Assembly: GCF_003269295.1 (NCBI RefSeq)
Contig: NZ_QLTT01000009.1
Coordinates: forward strand, 203,756-267,755
DNA length: 64,000 nt
Origin: Lentzea atacamensis
GTDB lineage: Bacteria > Actinomycetota > Actinomycetes > Mycobacteriales > Pseudonocardiaceae
Reading direction: 5' to 3'
Numbering within the stretch: position 1 is the first letter of the stretch; each line of letters begins with the position of its first letter. A program made the translations under genes and the position numbers. The notes beneath the pieces were generated by a model. It was not told where the DNA came from. It worked only from the letters and a program-made list of their open reading frames with translations, and made no database searches. Positions 50,522-59,155 of the stretch are shown piece after piece.

Positions 50522-51055
50522 CTCCTGCAAACGGCGACGTCAGTGTTGCTGAAGGACCCGACGGCGTCGCTGGGTGACGTCGCGAAGGCGGCAGGTGTCG
50601 GCAGGACCACACTCCACAAGCGCTTTCCCACCCGCACGGCACTGATCCGCGCACTCGCCAACGACGCGCTGGACCTGGTCGAGTCCGTGCTGTCCCAGGT
50701 GGACTTCGAGGCGGACGACGCGATCGAGGACCTGGTGACGCGGCTTCTCGCACTCGGCCCGCGGATCGAGTTCCTGATGCGCTTTCCCGGACTGGAGCGG
50801 GACGAGGAGCTGGCCGTCCGGCTCCTCGCGATGGACCCGCCGCTGCTCGACCTGATCACCCGGCTGCAGGGCACGCGCCTGCGCCGCGACCTGCCCGCGT
50901 GGTGGATCCTGCACAGCCTCTACGCCGGGCTTTACCTCGCCTGGGAGTCGATCGACGCGGGCCGGCTGGCGCCGCTCGACGCTCCCCGGTTCGTGCTGTC
51001 CACGCTGTTCGAGGGGGTAAGTGATGTCGATCGTGCATCTGACCGGCCAAGATGA
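50510..51055 (+). CDS. TetR-family regulator
   Basis: 181 residues. Helix-turn-helix SLGDVAKAAGVGRTTLHKRF at about 22-41; the C-terminal ligand domain is divergent. ATG 50510 has no ribosome site and lies in the inverted repeat, so the transcript may be leaderless. The 3' end overlaps the P450 start by 32 bp, so the two are one unit; divergent from potB by 26 bp. Likely represses itself with the P450 and possibly potB-potC. Confidence 0.85.
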   Translation: MSVHLLQTATSVLLKDPTASLGDVAKAAGVGRTTLHKRFPTRTALIRALANDALDLVESVLSQVDFEADDAIEDLVTRLLALGPRIEFLMRFPGLERDEELAVRLLAMDPPLLDLITRLQGTRLRRDLPAWWILHSLYAGLYLAWESIDAGRLAPLDAPRFVLSTLFEGVSDVDRASDRPR

Positions 51056-52157
51056 CCCGTATCCGGTCTACGAGGCGATTCGCGCGAAGGGGGCCATCGC
51101 GGAAGACGGCGGCATGTTCATCACGACGTCGCACGCGGTGTGCAACAAGATCCTGCGGGACCGCCGGTTCGGGGTGCGGTTCAGCGACGGTTCCCTGCCG
51201 GCGATGAACAGCGTCGGTCTGGCGCCGCCGTCGTTCCTCGAGTCGGACCCGCCCGACCACACGCGGCTGCGCAGGCTGGCCGCGCCGGCGTTCAGCCCGA
51301 AGATGATCGACTCCTACCGCCCGCGCGTCGAGAAGCTCGCGGAATCGTTGCTGGACAACGACTCCATGGATCTCATCGAGGGGCTCGCGACGCCGTTGCC
51401 GATCATGGTCATCAGCGATCTGCTCGGAATCCCTGACAAGGACACGAGGTCGTTCGCCGAGTACGGGATGCTCGTCGCGAGCAGCGACACCGCGCAGTCG
51501 CCCGGGCCGCTCAACCAGGCGACCGGGCGGATCACGGCGTTGTTCGAGCGGCTGATCGACGAACGCAGGCGCAGGCCGGGGGACGACGTGATCAGCTCGC
51601 TGGTCGCCTCCGAGGGCGAGCAGAAGCTCACCGTGCGGGAGCTGATGGGCACGCTGTTGTTGCTGCTGGTCGCCGGGTTCGAGACGACGGTGAACCTGAT
51701 CGGCAACGGCACCATGGCGTTCCTGGACCACCCGGACCAGTGGGACCTGCTCAAGCGCAACCCCGACCTGGCACCCGCGGCGGTCGAGGAGGTGCTGCGC
51801 TGGGCGCCACCGGTGCACTACACCGGCCGCGTGGCGCACCAGGACGTGCCGGACGTCCACCACAGGTTGAAGCGGGACAACGGGATCTACCTGGTCCTCG
51901 CGGCGGGCAACCGCGATCCGGAGGTCTACCCCGACCCGCACCGGTTCGACATCACCAGGACCGGGCAGCCCGAGCACCTCGCATTCTCCAGCGGCATCCA
52001 CTACTGCCTCGGTGCGTCGCTCGCCCGGATGGAGGGTGACGTCGTCTTCCGCGTGCTGGCACGGAAGTGGCCGCGCATCACGCAAACGGCGGCGGCCACG
52101 TTCCGCGACTCCACGACGATCAGGGGCTTCGCGTCCCTGCCGGTCAGCCGGTCTTGA
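51024..52157 (+). CDS. Cytochrome P450
   Basis: 377 residues with all normal motifs: I-helix VAGFETTVNL, K-helix EEVLRWAPP, meander NRDPEVYPDPHRFDITR, heme loop FSSGIHYCLG with Cys328. Most like CYP107-type bacterial monooxygenases, which need separate ferredoxin and reductase. ATG 51024 follows GAGGGGG. Co-transcribed with the TetR gene; the stop overlaps the convergent potD by 14 bp. Its placement inside a polyamine transporter locus is odd. Substrate unknown. Confidence 0.92.
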   Translation: MSIVHLTGQDDPYPVYEAIRAKGAIAEDGGMFITTSHAVCNKILRDRRFGVRFSDGSLPAMNSVGLAPPSFLESDPPDHTRLRRLAAPAFSPKMIDSYRPRVEKLAESLLDNDSMDLIEGLATPLPIMVISDLLGIPDKDTRSFAEYGMLVASSDTAQSPGPLNQATGRITALFERLIDERRRRPGDDVISSLVASEGEQKLTVRELMGTLLLLLVAGFETTVNLIGNGTMAFLDHPDQWDLLKRNPDLAPAAVEEVLRWAPPVHYTGRVAHQDVPDVHHRLKRDNGIYLVLAAGNRDPEVYPDPHRFDITRTGQPEHLAFSSGIHYCLGASLARMEGDVVFRVLARKWPRITQTAAATFRDSTTIRGFASLPVSRS

Positions 52158-53283
52158 CCTTCGTCCAGGCGTCGGCGTACCTCGCCTCGACGTCGCCGCC
52201 GAGATCCTTGGTGAACGGGAGCTTCTTCAGCTGGTCGTCCGAGGGATAGACCAGCGGATCGTCCAGCAGCTCCTTGTCGATCAACGGCTTGGCGGCGGCG
52301 TTGGGGCTGCCGTACCGCACCGCGTTGGACAGCGCCGCACCCGTTTCCGCACCGAGGATGAAGTCGATGAACCGGTGCGCGTTCTCGGCGTGCGGCGCGT
52401 CCTTCGGGATGACGAGGAGGTCCACGTAGGACAGTCCGCCCTCGGCGGGGATGGCGTAGGCGACGTCGTCGTTGGTCTCGCGGGCCTGGAACGCGTCGCC
52501 GGAGTACGCCTGCGCCAGCCGCACCTGGCCCGAGGTGAGCGGCTCGATCACGTCGGAGGTGATCTGCCCGAGCTTCTTCTTCAACGACAGCAGGAAGTTC
52601 GCCGCGTCGTCGATCTGCTTCGGGTCGGCGGTGTTCGGGTCGTGGCCGAGCTTGAGCAGACCGAGCGCCATGCCGTCGCGTGCCTCGTCGAGGATCGTGC
52701 TGCGCCCCTGGGCGTTCGGCAGGTCGTAGGCGGAGAACCCGGTGACGTCGCCGCCGATCTGCGACTTCGAGTACGCGAGCCCCGTGGTGCCCCAGGCCCA
52801 CGGCACCGAGTACCTGTTGCCGGCGTCGTAGTCGGCCTCGACGAACCGCTTCTCCAGGTTCTTGAGGTTCGGGATCGACGAGTGGTCGAGCGGCTGCAGC
52901 AGGCCGCTGCGCAGGAACCGGCGCAGGAAGTTGTCGCTCGGCACGACCAGGTCGTAGCCCGCCTGGCCGGACGCGATCTTGGCTTCCATCTCGTCGTTGG
53001 TGGAGAAGTTGTCGTAGGTGACCTCGATGCCGGTCGCGGTCTTGAAGCCCGGCAACGTCTCCGGCGCGATGTAGTCGGTCCAGTTGTAGAAGTTGAGCTT
53101 GGGCTCGTTCTTCAGGTTCGTGGCCTTCGCGGCGGTCGAGGAGCCACCGCTGTTCGTCGGCGCCTCACCGACGCCGCAGGCGGCGAGCGCGAAGAACGTC
53201 ATCGAGCCCAGCATCGTGCGCCGGGTCACCCGCGGGCTGTCGACGTCCCACAGCCGGGCGATCCGAACCTTCTCGTCAGTCAT
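52144..53283 (-). CDS. potD: Polyamine-type substrate-binding lipoprotein
   Basis: 379 residues. A twin-arginine-like stretch (RVTRRTMLGSMTFFALAACG) ending in lipobox LAAC indicates Tat export and lipid anchoring. The mature part matches spermidine/putrescine-binding proteins: LNFYNWTDYIAPETLPGF, VVPSDNFLRRFL, PWAWGTTGLAYSKSQI, and AYAIPAEGGLSYVDLLVIPK. It captures ligand outside the cell and hands it to PotB/PotC. The start overlaps the potA stop by 8 bp. Confidence 0.92.
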   Translation of the reverse strand: MTDEKVRIARLWDVDSPRVTRRTMLGSMTFFALAACGVGEAPTNSGGSSTAAKATNLKNEPKLNFYNWTDYIAPETLPGFKTATGIEVTYDNFSTNDEMEAKIASGQAGYDLVVPSDNFLRRFLRSGLLQPLDHSSIPNLKNLEKRFVEADYDAGNRYSVPWAWGTTGLAYSKSQIGGDVTGFSAYDLPNAQGRSTILDEARDGMALGLLKLGHDPNTADPKQIDDAANFLLSLKKKLGQITSDVIEPLTSGQVRLAQAYSGDAFQARETNDDVAYAIPAEGGLSYVDLLVIPKDAPHAENAHRFIDFILGAETGAALSNAVRYGSPNAAAKPLIDKELLDDPLVYPSDDQLKKLPFTKDLGGDVEARYADAWTKVKTG

Positions 53284-54415
53284 CAGCCTTCTCCAGCAGC
53301 ACGGTGAACTCGGGATCCCACGCCATCCGCACCGGCTGCCCCGGCGCGCCCGCGTCGTCGATGCGCTGGGCGTTCTGCACGAACGCCACCAGCTCGCCAC
53401 CCGGGGTATCCACGACGAACTGGGTCGACACACCCGTGTAAACCACGTCGTGGACCACGCCCTGCAGCACGCACCAGCCCGTGGGCGGCTCAGCGGTCTC
53501 GTTGAAGAGATGCACCTTCTCCGGACGCACGGTGGCGGAAACCTTCTGGCCGTGGCTGACACTGCCGGAGAACTTCGCGCGCAGGTTCGTGGCGCCGGGA
53601 GCCGTCAGCGCGGCGAACTCACCGTCCACACCGGACACCTCGGCGTCCAGGATGTTGGACGTGCCGATGAAGCCGGCGACGAACCGGGTGGCCGGCCGCT
53701 CGTAGACGTCCTCCGGGTAGCCGACCTGCTCGATCCTGCCCGCGTTCATCACGGCGATGCGGTGCGAGAGGACCAGCGCCTCTTCCTGGTCGTGCGTGAC
53801 GTAGAGGAACGTCGTGCCGACCTCGCGCTGGATGCGCATCAGCTCGATCTGCAGCTCCTTGCGGAGCTTGGCGTCGAGGGCGCCCAGCGGTTCGTCCAGC
53901 AGGAGCAGCTGCGGCCCGGCGGCGAGCGCACGGGCGATGGCGACACGCTGCTGCTGACCACCCGAAAGCTGCGCAGGCCTGCGTTTGGCGAACTGGGACA
54001 GCCGCACGAGCTCGAGGTGCTCCCCGACGCGCTTCTTCAGCTCGTCGCCGCGGATCTTCTTGCGCTTGAGCCCGTAGGCAACGTTGTCCCACACCGACAT
54101 GTGCGGGAACAGCGCGTACGACTGGAAGACGGTGTTGACGTCCCGCCGGTACGGAGGGACGCCCACCATGTCGTTGCCGTCGAGCTCGATGCGGCCCTCG
54201 TCGGGGTCGACGAAGCCGGCGATCATGCGCAGGATCGTGGTCTTGCCGCAGCCGGACGGGCCGAGCACCGAGAAGAACTCGCCCTCGTGGACGTTGAGCG
54301 AGACGCCGTCGACCGCCACCTGGTCGGAGAAGCGCTTGCGCACCCCGTGGAGACCGATCTCGACGGGGGCGAACGTGTCCGGGGTGGAGGCCTCAGCGGG
54401 AGAGAAGCCGGTCAA
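53276..54415 (-). CDS. potA: Polyamine-type ABC transporter ATPase
   Basis: 379 residues: ATPase with Walker A GPSGCGKTT, Q-loop, signature LSGGQQQRVAIARAL, Walker B LLLLDEPLGALD, H-loop THDQEEA, and a C-terminal TOBE regulatory domain. It energises PotB/PotC. ATG 54415. The order potA-potD, then potB-potC after a 1.7-kb interruption on the opposite strand, is unlike the usual contiguous operon. Confidence 0.94.
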   Translation of the reverse strand: MTGFSPAEASTPDTFAPVEIGLHGVRKRFSDQVAVDGVSLNVHEGEFFSVLGPSGCGKTTILRMIAGFVDPDEGRIELDGNDMVGVPPYRRDVNTVFQSYALFPHMSVWDNVAYGLKRKKIRGDELKKRVGEHLELVRLSQFAKRRPAQLSGGQQQRVAIARALAAGPQLLLLDEPLGALDAKLRKELQIELMRIQREVGTTFLYVTHDQEEALVLSHRIAVMNAGRIEQVGYPEDVYERPATRFVAGFIGTSNILDAEVSGVDGEFAALTAPGATNLRAKFSGSVSHGQKVSATVRPEKVHLFNETAEPPTGWCVLQGVVHDVVYTGVSTQFVVDTPGGELVAFVQNAQRIDDAGAPGQPVRMAWDPEFTVLLEKADD

Positions 54416-54571
54416 GTCGAGGCGCCTTCAGAGATCGGATGGGTGTGTCCGCGCCGAGCGTAGACGCCGCACGACCCCGCCGGTAAGTCGTGCGCGCGCG
54501 ACCTCACACATCCGTGCTCACTCACATGTGCGACGATGACCTCGTAATCCGGATGAGCAGTGGAGGAAACC

Positions 54572-54829
54572 GTGGCTTCGTCCTCGGAACTGGACAAGCG
54601 TCCTGCCGTCGACCCTCACGAGGAGCCGTCGCACGAGTGGGGCTGGCACGGCACGCTGCCCAAGGGCACCCGGATCGCCGGCTGGCTCTCCGCGATCTTC
54701 TGCTTCCTGATGCTGATCGGCAACCACCACGGTCAGACCGAGAACATCTACCTCGTCGTCACCGGTGTGGTCATCATCGCGCTGCTGGTGTGGGACGCCG
54801 CGCGTCGCAAGACGTCCTGGCGCCGCTAG
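54572..54829 (+). CDS. DUF2631 small membrane protein
   Basis: 85 residues: a charged N-terminus with EEPSHEWGWHG (family signature), then two hydrophobic segments (RIAGWLSAIFCFLMLIGN and ENIYLVVTGVVIIALLVWDA). Found near dxr and rlmN in other actinobacteria; function unknown. GTG 54572 follows GGAGGAAACC; a GTG at 54560 is in frame but lacks a ribosome site. Confidence 0.85.
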   Translation: MASSSELDKRPAVDPHEEPSHEWGWHGTLPKGTRIAGWLSAIFCFLMLIGNHHGQTENIYLVVTGVVIIALLVWDAARRKTSWRR

Positions 54830-55731
54830 AGCGTTTCGAGCACGATCTTGCCCCGGGTGCGGCCCGTCTCGCCCAGGGCATGTGCTTTTCCGGCCTCTTC
54901 GAGCGGGAACGTCGCGTCGACGTGAACCCTGAGCTCACCGGACTCGACGAGCGCGGCGATCGCCTCCAGTCCCGCCCGGTCGGGCTCGACCAGGATCGGG
55001 CTCGTCCTGATGTCGTCGCGGATCGCGCTGTCCACTCCGGACGGGACGCCGACGAACAGGCCCCCTCCGCGCACCGGGGCCGGTGACGCGCCGCCGACCA
55101 GGTCGACCAGCACGTCGACGTCGGTACCCGCGTAGCCGCCCTTCGTGTAGTCGATCACATCGTCGGCGCCGAGGTCCTTCAGGAACGCGTGCTTGGGCTC
55201 GCGCGCGGTGCCGATGACGTACGCGCCGCGGGCCTTCGCGATCTGGACCGCGAGGTGGCCGACGCCGCCCGCCGCGGCTGTGATCAGCACTTTCTGCCCC
55301 GGCTGCACGTCGGCGGTGTCTTTCAGGATCTGCCACGCGGTGAGCGCGGCCAGCGGCAGAGCGGCCGCCTCGACGTGGGTGAGACTCTCCGGCTTCTTCG
55401 CGAAGTGGCGGGACGGCGCGGTGACGTACTCGGCGTAGGCGCTCGCGGCGTGCGGGAAGCGGGGCATGCCGTAGACCTCGTCGCCCGGCTTGAGCGTCGT
55501 CACACCGAAGCCCACCTCCTCGACGACACCGGAGACGTCCCAGCCGAGGACGAGCGGCATGGTCTGCAGACCGGCCATGCCGCCGCCCGCGCGGGTCTTC
55601 CAGTCGACCGGGTTGACTCCGGCCGCGTGCACCCTGACCAGCACCTCCGTCGGCAGCGGGGCTGGCTTGGGCAGGTCGGTGAGGGTGAGAACTTCCGGTC
55701 CGCCGAACTCGTTCTGGGTGATCGCTCGCAT
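54826..55731 (-). CDS. NADPH:quinone reductase (MDR family)
   Basis: 301 residues. MRAITQNEFGGPEVLTLTDL and the dinucleotide motif ITAAAGGVGHLAVQIAKARG near 150-170 mark a zinc-free quinone reductase; AGVNPVDWKTRAG and GDEVYGM are also typical. It reduces quinones or enones, consistent with a divergent HxlR redox/electrophile sensor. ATG 55731 with GAGG upstream. Confidence 0.9.
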   Translation of the reverse strand: MRAITQNEFGGPEVLTLTDLPKPAPLPTEVLVRVHAAGVNPVDWKTRAGGGMAGLQTMPLVLGWDVSGVVEEVGFGVTTLKPGDEVYGMPRFPHAASAYAEYVTAPSRHFAKKPESLTHVEAAALPLAALTAWQILKDTADVQPGQKVLITAAAGGVGHLAVQIAKARGAYVIGTAREPKHAFLKDLGADDVIDYTKGGYAGTDVDVLVDLVGGASPAPVRGGGLFVGVPSGVDSAIRDDIRTSPILVEPDRAGLEAIAALVESGELRVHVDATFPLEEAGKAHALGETGRTRGKIVLETL

Positions 55732-55772
55732 GCGCACCAGCCTCGGAGATCTGGTCTCTGTTGGCAATCAGG

Positions 55773-55811
55773 CACTAGTTTGTGCACTAGGTACCTGGTA
55801 GAAACTAGGTG
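55773..55811. promoter_or_regulatory. Operator region of the HxlR/quinone reductase divergon
   Basis: CTAGTTT (55775-55781) and AAACTAG (55802-55808) form an inverted repeat centred near a palindrome AGGTACCT (55789-55796). QorR-type HxlR regulators bind ACTAG-rich dyads before quinone reductase genes, so this is a likely binding site. Confidence 0.6.
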
Positions 55812-55828
55812 TGATCAGGGACGTTTAC

Positions 55829-56197
55829 ATGAAGATGTGCCCGTGCCGCGACCTGCTGGACATGGTCGCGTCGAAGTGGACGGCGCTGGTCATCGGCGCG
55901 CTGGAAGACGGGCCGAGGCGATTCGGTGAGCTGAAGCGCCGGTTGGACGGCATCAGCCAGAAGATGCTCACGCAGACGTTGCGCACGTTGGAGCGCGACG
56001 GGCTCGTCACGCGCACGGTCTACCCCTCGGTGCCGTTGCGCGTCGAGTACGAGCTGACGGAGCTCGGGCGCAGCGTCACCGAGCCTCTGGCCGCGTTGCG
56101 GTCGTGGGCGCAGCAGAACTACGAGTCGGTCGCCGAGGCGCGGGAGACGTTCGACTCCTCCGAGCCGCTCGGACTGGAGCCCGCCACGGCCCGGTGA
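55829..56197 (+). CDS. HxlR/QorR-family redox regulator
   Basis: 122 residues, winged helix: KWTALVIGALEDGPRRFGEL, RRLDGISQKMLTQTLRTLER, DGLVTRTVYPSVPLRVEYEL. Two N-terminal cysteines (MCPCRDLLD) are placed like the redox-sensing Cys of QorR/HypR proteins, which release DNA on oxidation or quinone reaction. ATG 55829 follows AGGGA at 7 bases; GTG 55811 lies within the operator. Probable repressor of the divergent quinone reductase. Confidence 0.88.
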   Translation: MKMCPCRDLLDMVASKWTALVIGALEDGPRRFGELKRRLDGISQKMLTQTLRTLERDGLVTRTVYPSVPLRVEYELTELGRSVTEPLAALRSWAQQNYESVAEARETFDSSEPLGLEPATAR

Positions 56198-56212
56198 GGA
56201 CCCGGCCGTCGA

Positions 56213-57787
56213 TCACGGGATCACCCACCCCTGCGTGAACTCCGTTTTGTAGCCCTCGCAGCCCTCGTGCAGCGAGTCGAAGTGGTGGCCACCGGCGTTG
56301 CAGCGGTACAGCTTCACCGTGTGCACGTCCGTTGGCGGCGCGGTGAAGACGTAGCCGAGCAGGCCGTTGTCGTAGATCGTCTGACCCTCGCAGTTGGCCG
56401 CGGAGGAGGTCATGCGGTCTTCGGAGTTGTTGATCTTGCAGGAGTACACGGGCTTCGTGTTCGCCTCCGGGTTCGCGAGCAGCTTTCCGAGGTAGCCGGG
56501 CTTCTCCTGGGTGAACCCTGCGGGCACAGGAAGACGCGAGGTGCCGCTGTAGTGCCAGCCGCTGCCGCTGATGTAGCGAGAGAACGCGAGCGTCTCCCTC
56601 GGGGGCTTCGGCTGCGTAGTGGTGGCCTGCGGCTGGTTCGGTTGCGTGGCCTGCGTCGGTTTCTGGCTGCTCGCAACCTGACTGCTGCTGGGGGCCGCGC
56701 TGCTGCTCGGCGCCGCACTGCTGCTGCTCGGCGCACTGGAGGCGGTGCTGCTGGTCTGCGACGCCGGCTGCTCGTTGCTCGCGCCCTGCTGCGCCGCTGC
56801 CATGCCCGGCGTCTGCGGCTTGATCAGGAAGACGGCGGCGAGAGCGATCACCACGACGGCTGCCGCCACACCGGCGAAGACGCCGATCTTCCTGCGGGAC
56901 TTGGGCTTCTCGTCGTCCCACTCCTCACGCGTGACGGCCTGAGGCGCGACGTACGTGGTGACGGGTTCGATGACGACGGTCTGCTCGGACGGCGGAGCAG
57001 CCACCTGCTTGGTGCGGTCACTGAGCCGTGCTCGCAGCTGGGCCGCGGTGGGACGCTGGATGTCGTCATGGGTGAGCAACGCCATGATCGCGGCGGCGAG
57101 CGGGCCAGTGGTGCGTTGCAGCACCGGCTCCTCGTACATGATCGCGTGCATGGTGGCCGCGGTCGTGTCGCGCTGGAACGGTGCCCGGCCCTCGATCGCG
57201 TGGAACATGGTGGCGCCCAACGCCCACAGGTCGCTCGCGGGCGAGGGAGGCTTGCCGGCGAACAGCTCCGGCGCCATGTAACCGGGCGAGCCCATGATGC
57301 CGCCCGTCGCCGTGAGACCGGGGTCGTCCATCGCACGGGCGATGCCGAAGTCGGCAAGCTTCACACGCCCGTCGGGCAGCACCATGATGTTGCTGGGCTT
57401 GACGTCCCGGTGCACGATGCCCGCCGCGTGCGCCGCCTCCAGCGCACTGAGCGTCTGCAGGCCGATGTCCGCGACCTCGTCCTCACTGAGCGACCTGCGC
57501 GTCATGACCTCGGACAGCGTCGGCGCCTCGACGAGCTCCATCACCAGGTACGTGACGCCGTGCTCGACGATGACGTCGTAGAGGCCGACGACGTTCGGGC
57601 TGTTCAGACGCCCTGCCGTGCGAGCTTCGCGCAGCACGCGCTCGGTCTCGGTGGTCCGCAGCTCCTTGAGCGCGACCTGGCGTCCGATGACCCGGTCCTC
57701 CGCCAGCCAGACGACCCCCATGCCGCCCCGGCCGAGCTCCCTGATCGTCGCGTATCTGCCCGCGACCAGCCTCGTCGGTTCCCCCAC
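56213..57787 (-). CDS. Transmembrane Ser/Thr protein kinase with Cys-rich outer domain
   Basis: 524 residues. Hanks-type kinase: GRGGMGVVW loop, Lys41, HRDVKPSN, DFG, and SPGYMAPELF activation segment. A juxtamembrane stretch and one membrane helix (about 293-316) lead to a Ser/Thr/Pro/Gln-rich linker and a ~120-residue outer domain with several cysteines (YSCKIN, NCEGQ, YRCNAGG, EGCEGY). It has no PASTA repeats, so it senses something other than muropeptides in the PknB way. GTG 57787 is the start. Confidence 0.92.
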   Translation of the reverse strand: MGEPTRLVAGRYATIRELGRGGMGVVWLAEDRVIGRQVALKELRTTETERVLREARTAGRLNSPNVVGLYDVIVEHGVTYLVMELVEAPTLSEVMTRRSLSEDEVADIGLQTLSALEAAHAAGIVHRDVKPSNIMVLPDGRVKLADFGIARAMDDPGLTATGGIMGSPGYMAPELFAGKPPSPASDLWALGATMFHAIEGRAPFQRDTTAATMHAIMYEEPVLQRTTGPLAAAIMALLTHDDIQRPTAAQLRARLSDRTKQVAAPPSEQTVVIEPVTTYVAPQAVTREEWDDEKPKSRRKIGVFAGVAAAVVVIALAAVFLIKPQTPGMAAAQQGASNEQPASQTSSTASSAPSSSSAAPSSSAAPSSSQVASSQKPTQATQPNQPQATTTQPKPPRETLAFSRYISGSGWHYSGTSRLPVPAGFTQEKPGYLGKLLANPEANTKPVYSCKINNSEDRMTSSAANCEGQTIYDNGLLGYVFTAPPTDVHTVKLYRCNAGGHHFDSLHEGCEGYKTEFTQGWVIP

Positions 57788-57877
57788 GACGCGGCATGGT
57801 AGCCGGACGGTCGCATCGGCCGGTTTTCTGTCCGGTTCTGTCCGCTGACAGCGCGTGCCCGCTTCGCTACGGTTTTT

Positions 57878-57893
57878 ATTGGTCTAGACCGCT
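57878..57893 (+). promoter_or_regulatory. DasR-type (dre) operator
   Basis: ATTGGTCTAGACCGCT matches the DasR response element AGTGGTCTAGACCACT at 14 of 16 positions and contains the perfect palindrome GGTCTAGACC (57881-57890). It lies 32 bp before the metalloprotease ATG. DasR represses amino-sugar/chitin genes and responds to glucosamine-6-phosphate. Confidence 0.65.
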
Positions 57894-57924
57894 TCCCTGT
57901 TCTTCACCAGCAAGGCGGTCAGTC

Positions 57925-59118
57925 ATGTCCCTTGGCGTTTTGCTAGCAGCGTTATCCCTGCTCAGCCCGCATGTAGACGACCTGCCCGACGAATTCCGGC
58001 GCCCTTCCGCCGAGGCGTCGATCCAATCGGTCGTGTGCGACGGCGACGGCGTGAGCGGCAAACGAGTGCAGGCCGTCTACGTGCGCGGCGACCAGTCGGC
58101 GGACCGGTACCCGCAGCTCGTGGCCCAGTTCCAGACCTTCGCCGACCAGATCGACAACGCCTTCGTCGAGGCCGCCTCCAGACTGGGTGGCGGCGTGCGG
58201 CACGTCCGCTTCGTGACCAACTCGGCGTGCCGCGCAACCGTGGACAACGTTGTCGTGCCGCAGTCGGCCATGTCCTCCCCCTCAGCCATCGCCGACCAGC
58301 TCGCTTCGAGGGGCTACAACCGGACCGACCGCAAGTACCTGTTCTGGCACGACTCCGCCGGCTGCGGCCTGGCCTGGGGCGCACCGGGCGACGACCGCCC
58401 GGGCGCCGACAACGGCTACAACTCCGGACCTTCTTACGCCGCAATGGGTACCGGCTGCTGGACGTGGCAAGCCAGCGCCCACGAACTGCTGCACACCCTG
58501 GGCGCCGTGCAACGTTCCGCACCGCACGCGACTCTGCACGGCCATTGCTGGGACGACCAGGACATCATGTGTTACAACGACGGCGGCATCCCGAACCCGC
58601 CAGGCGGCCTGGTGAACGTGTGCCCCGGCGCACCCGAGAACCAGCTCGACTGCGGCGGCGACGACTACTTCCACACCAACCCGCCCGCGGCTTCCTACCT
58701 GGCAACGCACTGGAACGTCGCGCGCAGCCAGTACCTGGTGTCGTCCGGTTCTGGCGCCATCGTGGGCATCGGCGGGAAGTGCGTTGATGTCAACGGTTCC
58801 GGCACCGCCGACGGCACGGCAGTGCAGCTGTGGGGTTGCAACGGCACGGGCGCCCAGCAGTGGTCACGCACCGGGGACACGTTGCGCGCCTTGGGAAAGT
58901 GCATGGACGTCAACAACTCCGGCACCGCTGACGGAACCGTCGTACAACTGTGGACTTGCAACGGCACCGGCGCCCAGGTGTGGTCGCGTGTGGGGACCAC
59001 GTTGCGCAATCCCCAGTCCGGTAAGTGCCTGGACGCGTCCGGTGGTTCGTCGGCCGACGGCACCCGGCTGGTGATCTGGACGTGCACGGGCGGTGCGAAC
59101 CAGAACTGGCAGCTCTAG
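57925..59118 (+). CDS. Secreted metzincin-like protease with ricin-type lectin domain
   Basis: 397 residues. A signal-like N-terminus (MSLGVLLAALSLLSP) leads to a protease-like domain with zinc motif HELLHTLG (His186, Glu187, His190) followed by AVQRSAPH (His201) and a Met-turn DIMCY (Met215). The usual third ligand at G-x-x-H is Gln, so His201 may serve. The C-terminal ~120 residues are three QxW lectin repeats (AQQWSRTG, AQVWSRVG, NQNWQL). Probably a secreted, polymer-bound protease. A dre-like site precedes it and a terminator follows. Confidence 0.83.
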   Translation: MSLGVLLAALSLLSPHVDDLPDEFRRPSAEASIQSVVCDGDGVSGKRVQAVYVRGDQSADRYPQLVAQFQTFADQIDNAFVEAASRLGGGVRHVRFVTNSACRATVDNVVVPQSAMSSPSAIADQLASRGYNRTDRKYLFWHDSAGCGLAWGAPGDDRPGADNGYNSGPSYAAMGTGCWTWQASAHELLHTLGAVQRSAPHATLHGHCWDDQDIMCYNDGGIPNPPGGLVNVCPGAPENQLDCGGDDYFHTNPPAASYLATHWNVARSQYLVSSGSGAIVGIGGKCVDVNGSGTADGTAVQLWGCNGTGAQQWSRTGDTLRALGKCMDVNNSGTADGTVVQLWTCNGTGAQVWSRVGTTLRNPQSGKCLDASGGSSADGTRLVIWTCTGGANQNWQL

Positions 59119-59125
59119 ACGTACC

Positions 59126-59153
59126 GGCCCTCGCTCGCGTCCGAGCGGGGGCC
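59126..59153 (+). terminator. Terminator after the metalloprotease gene
   Basis: GGCCCTCGCTCG (59126-59137) pairs with CGAGCGGGGGCC (59142-59153), one T-G pair, loop CGTC, followed by TTTC. It lies 8 bp after the stop. Confidence 0.8.
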
Positions 59154-59155
59154 TT

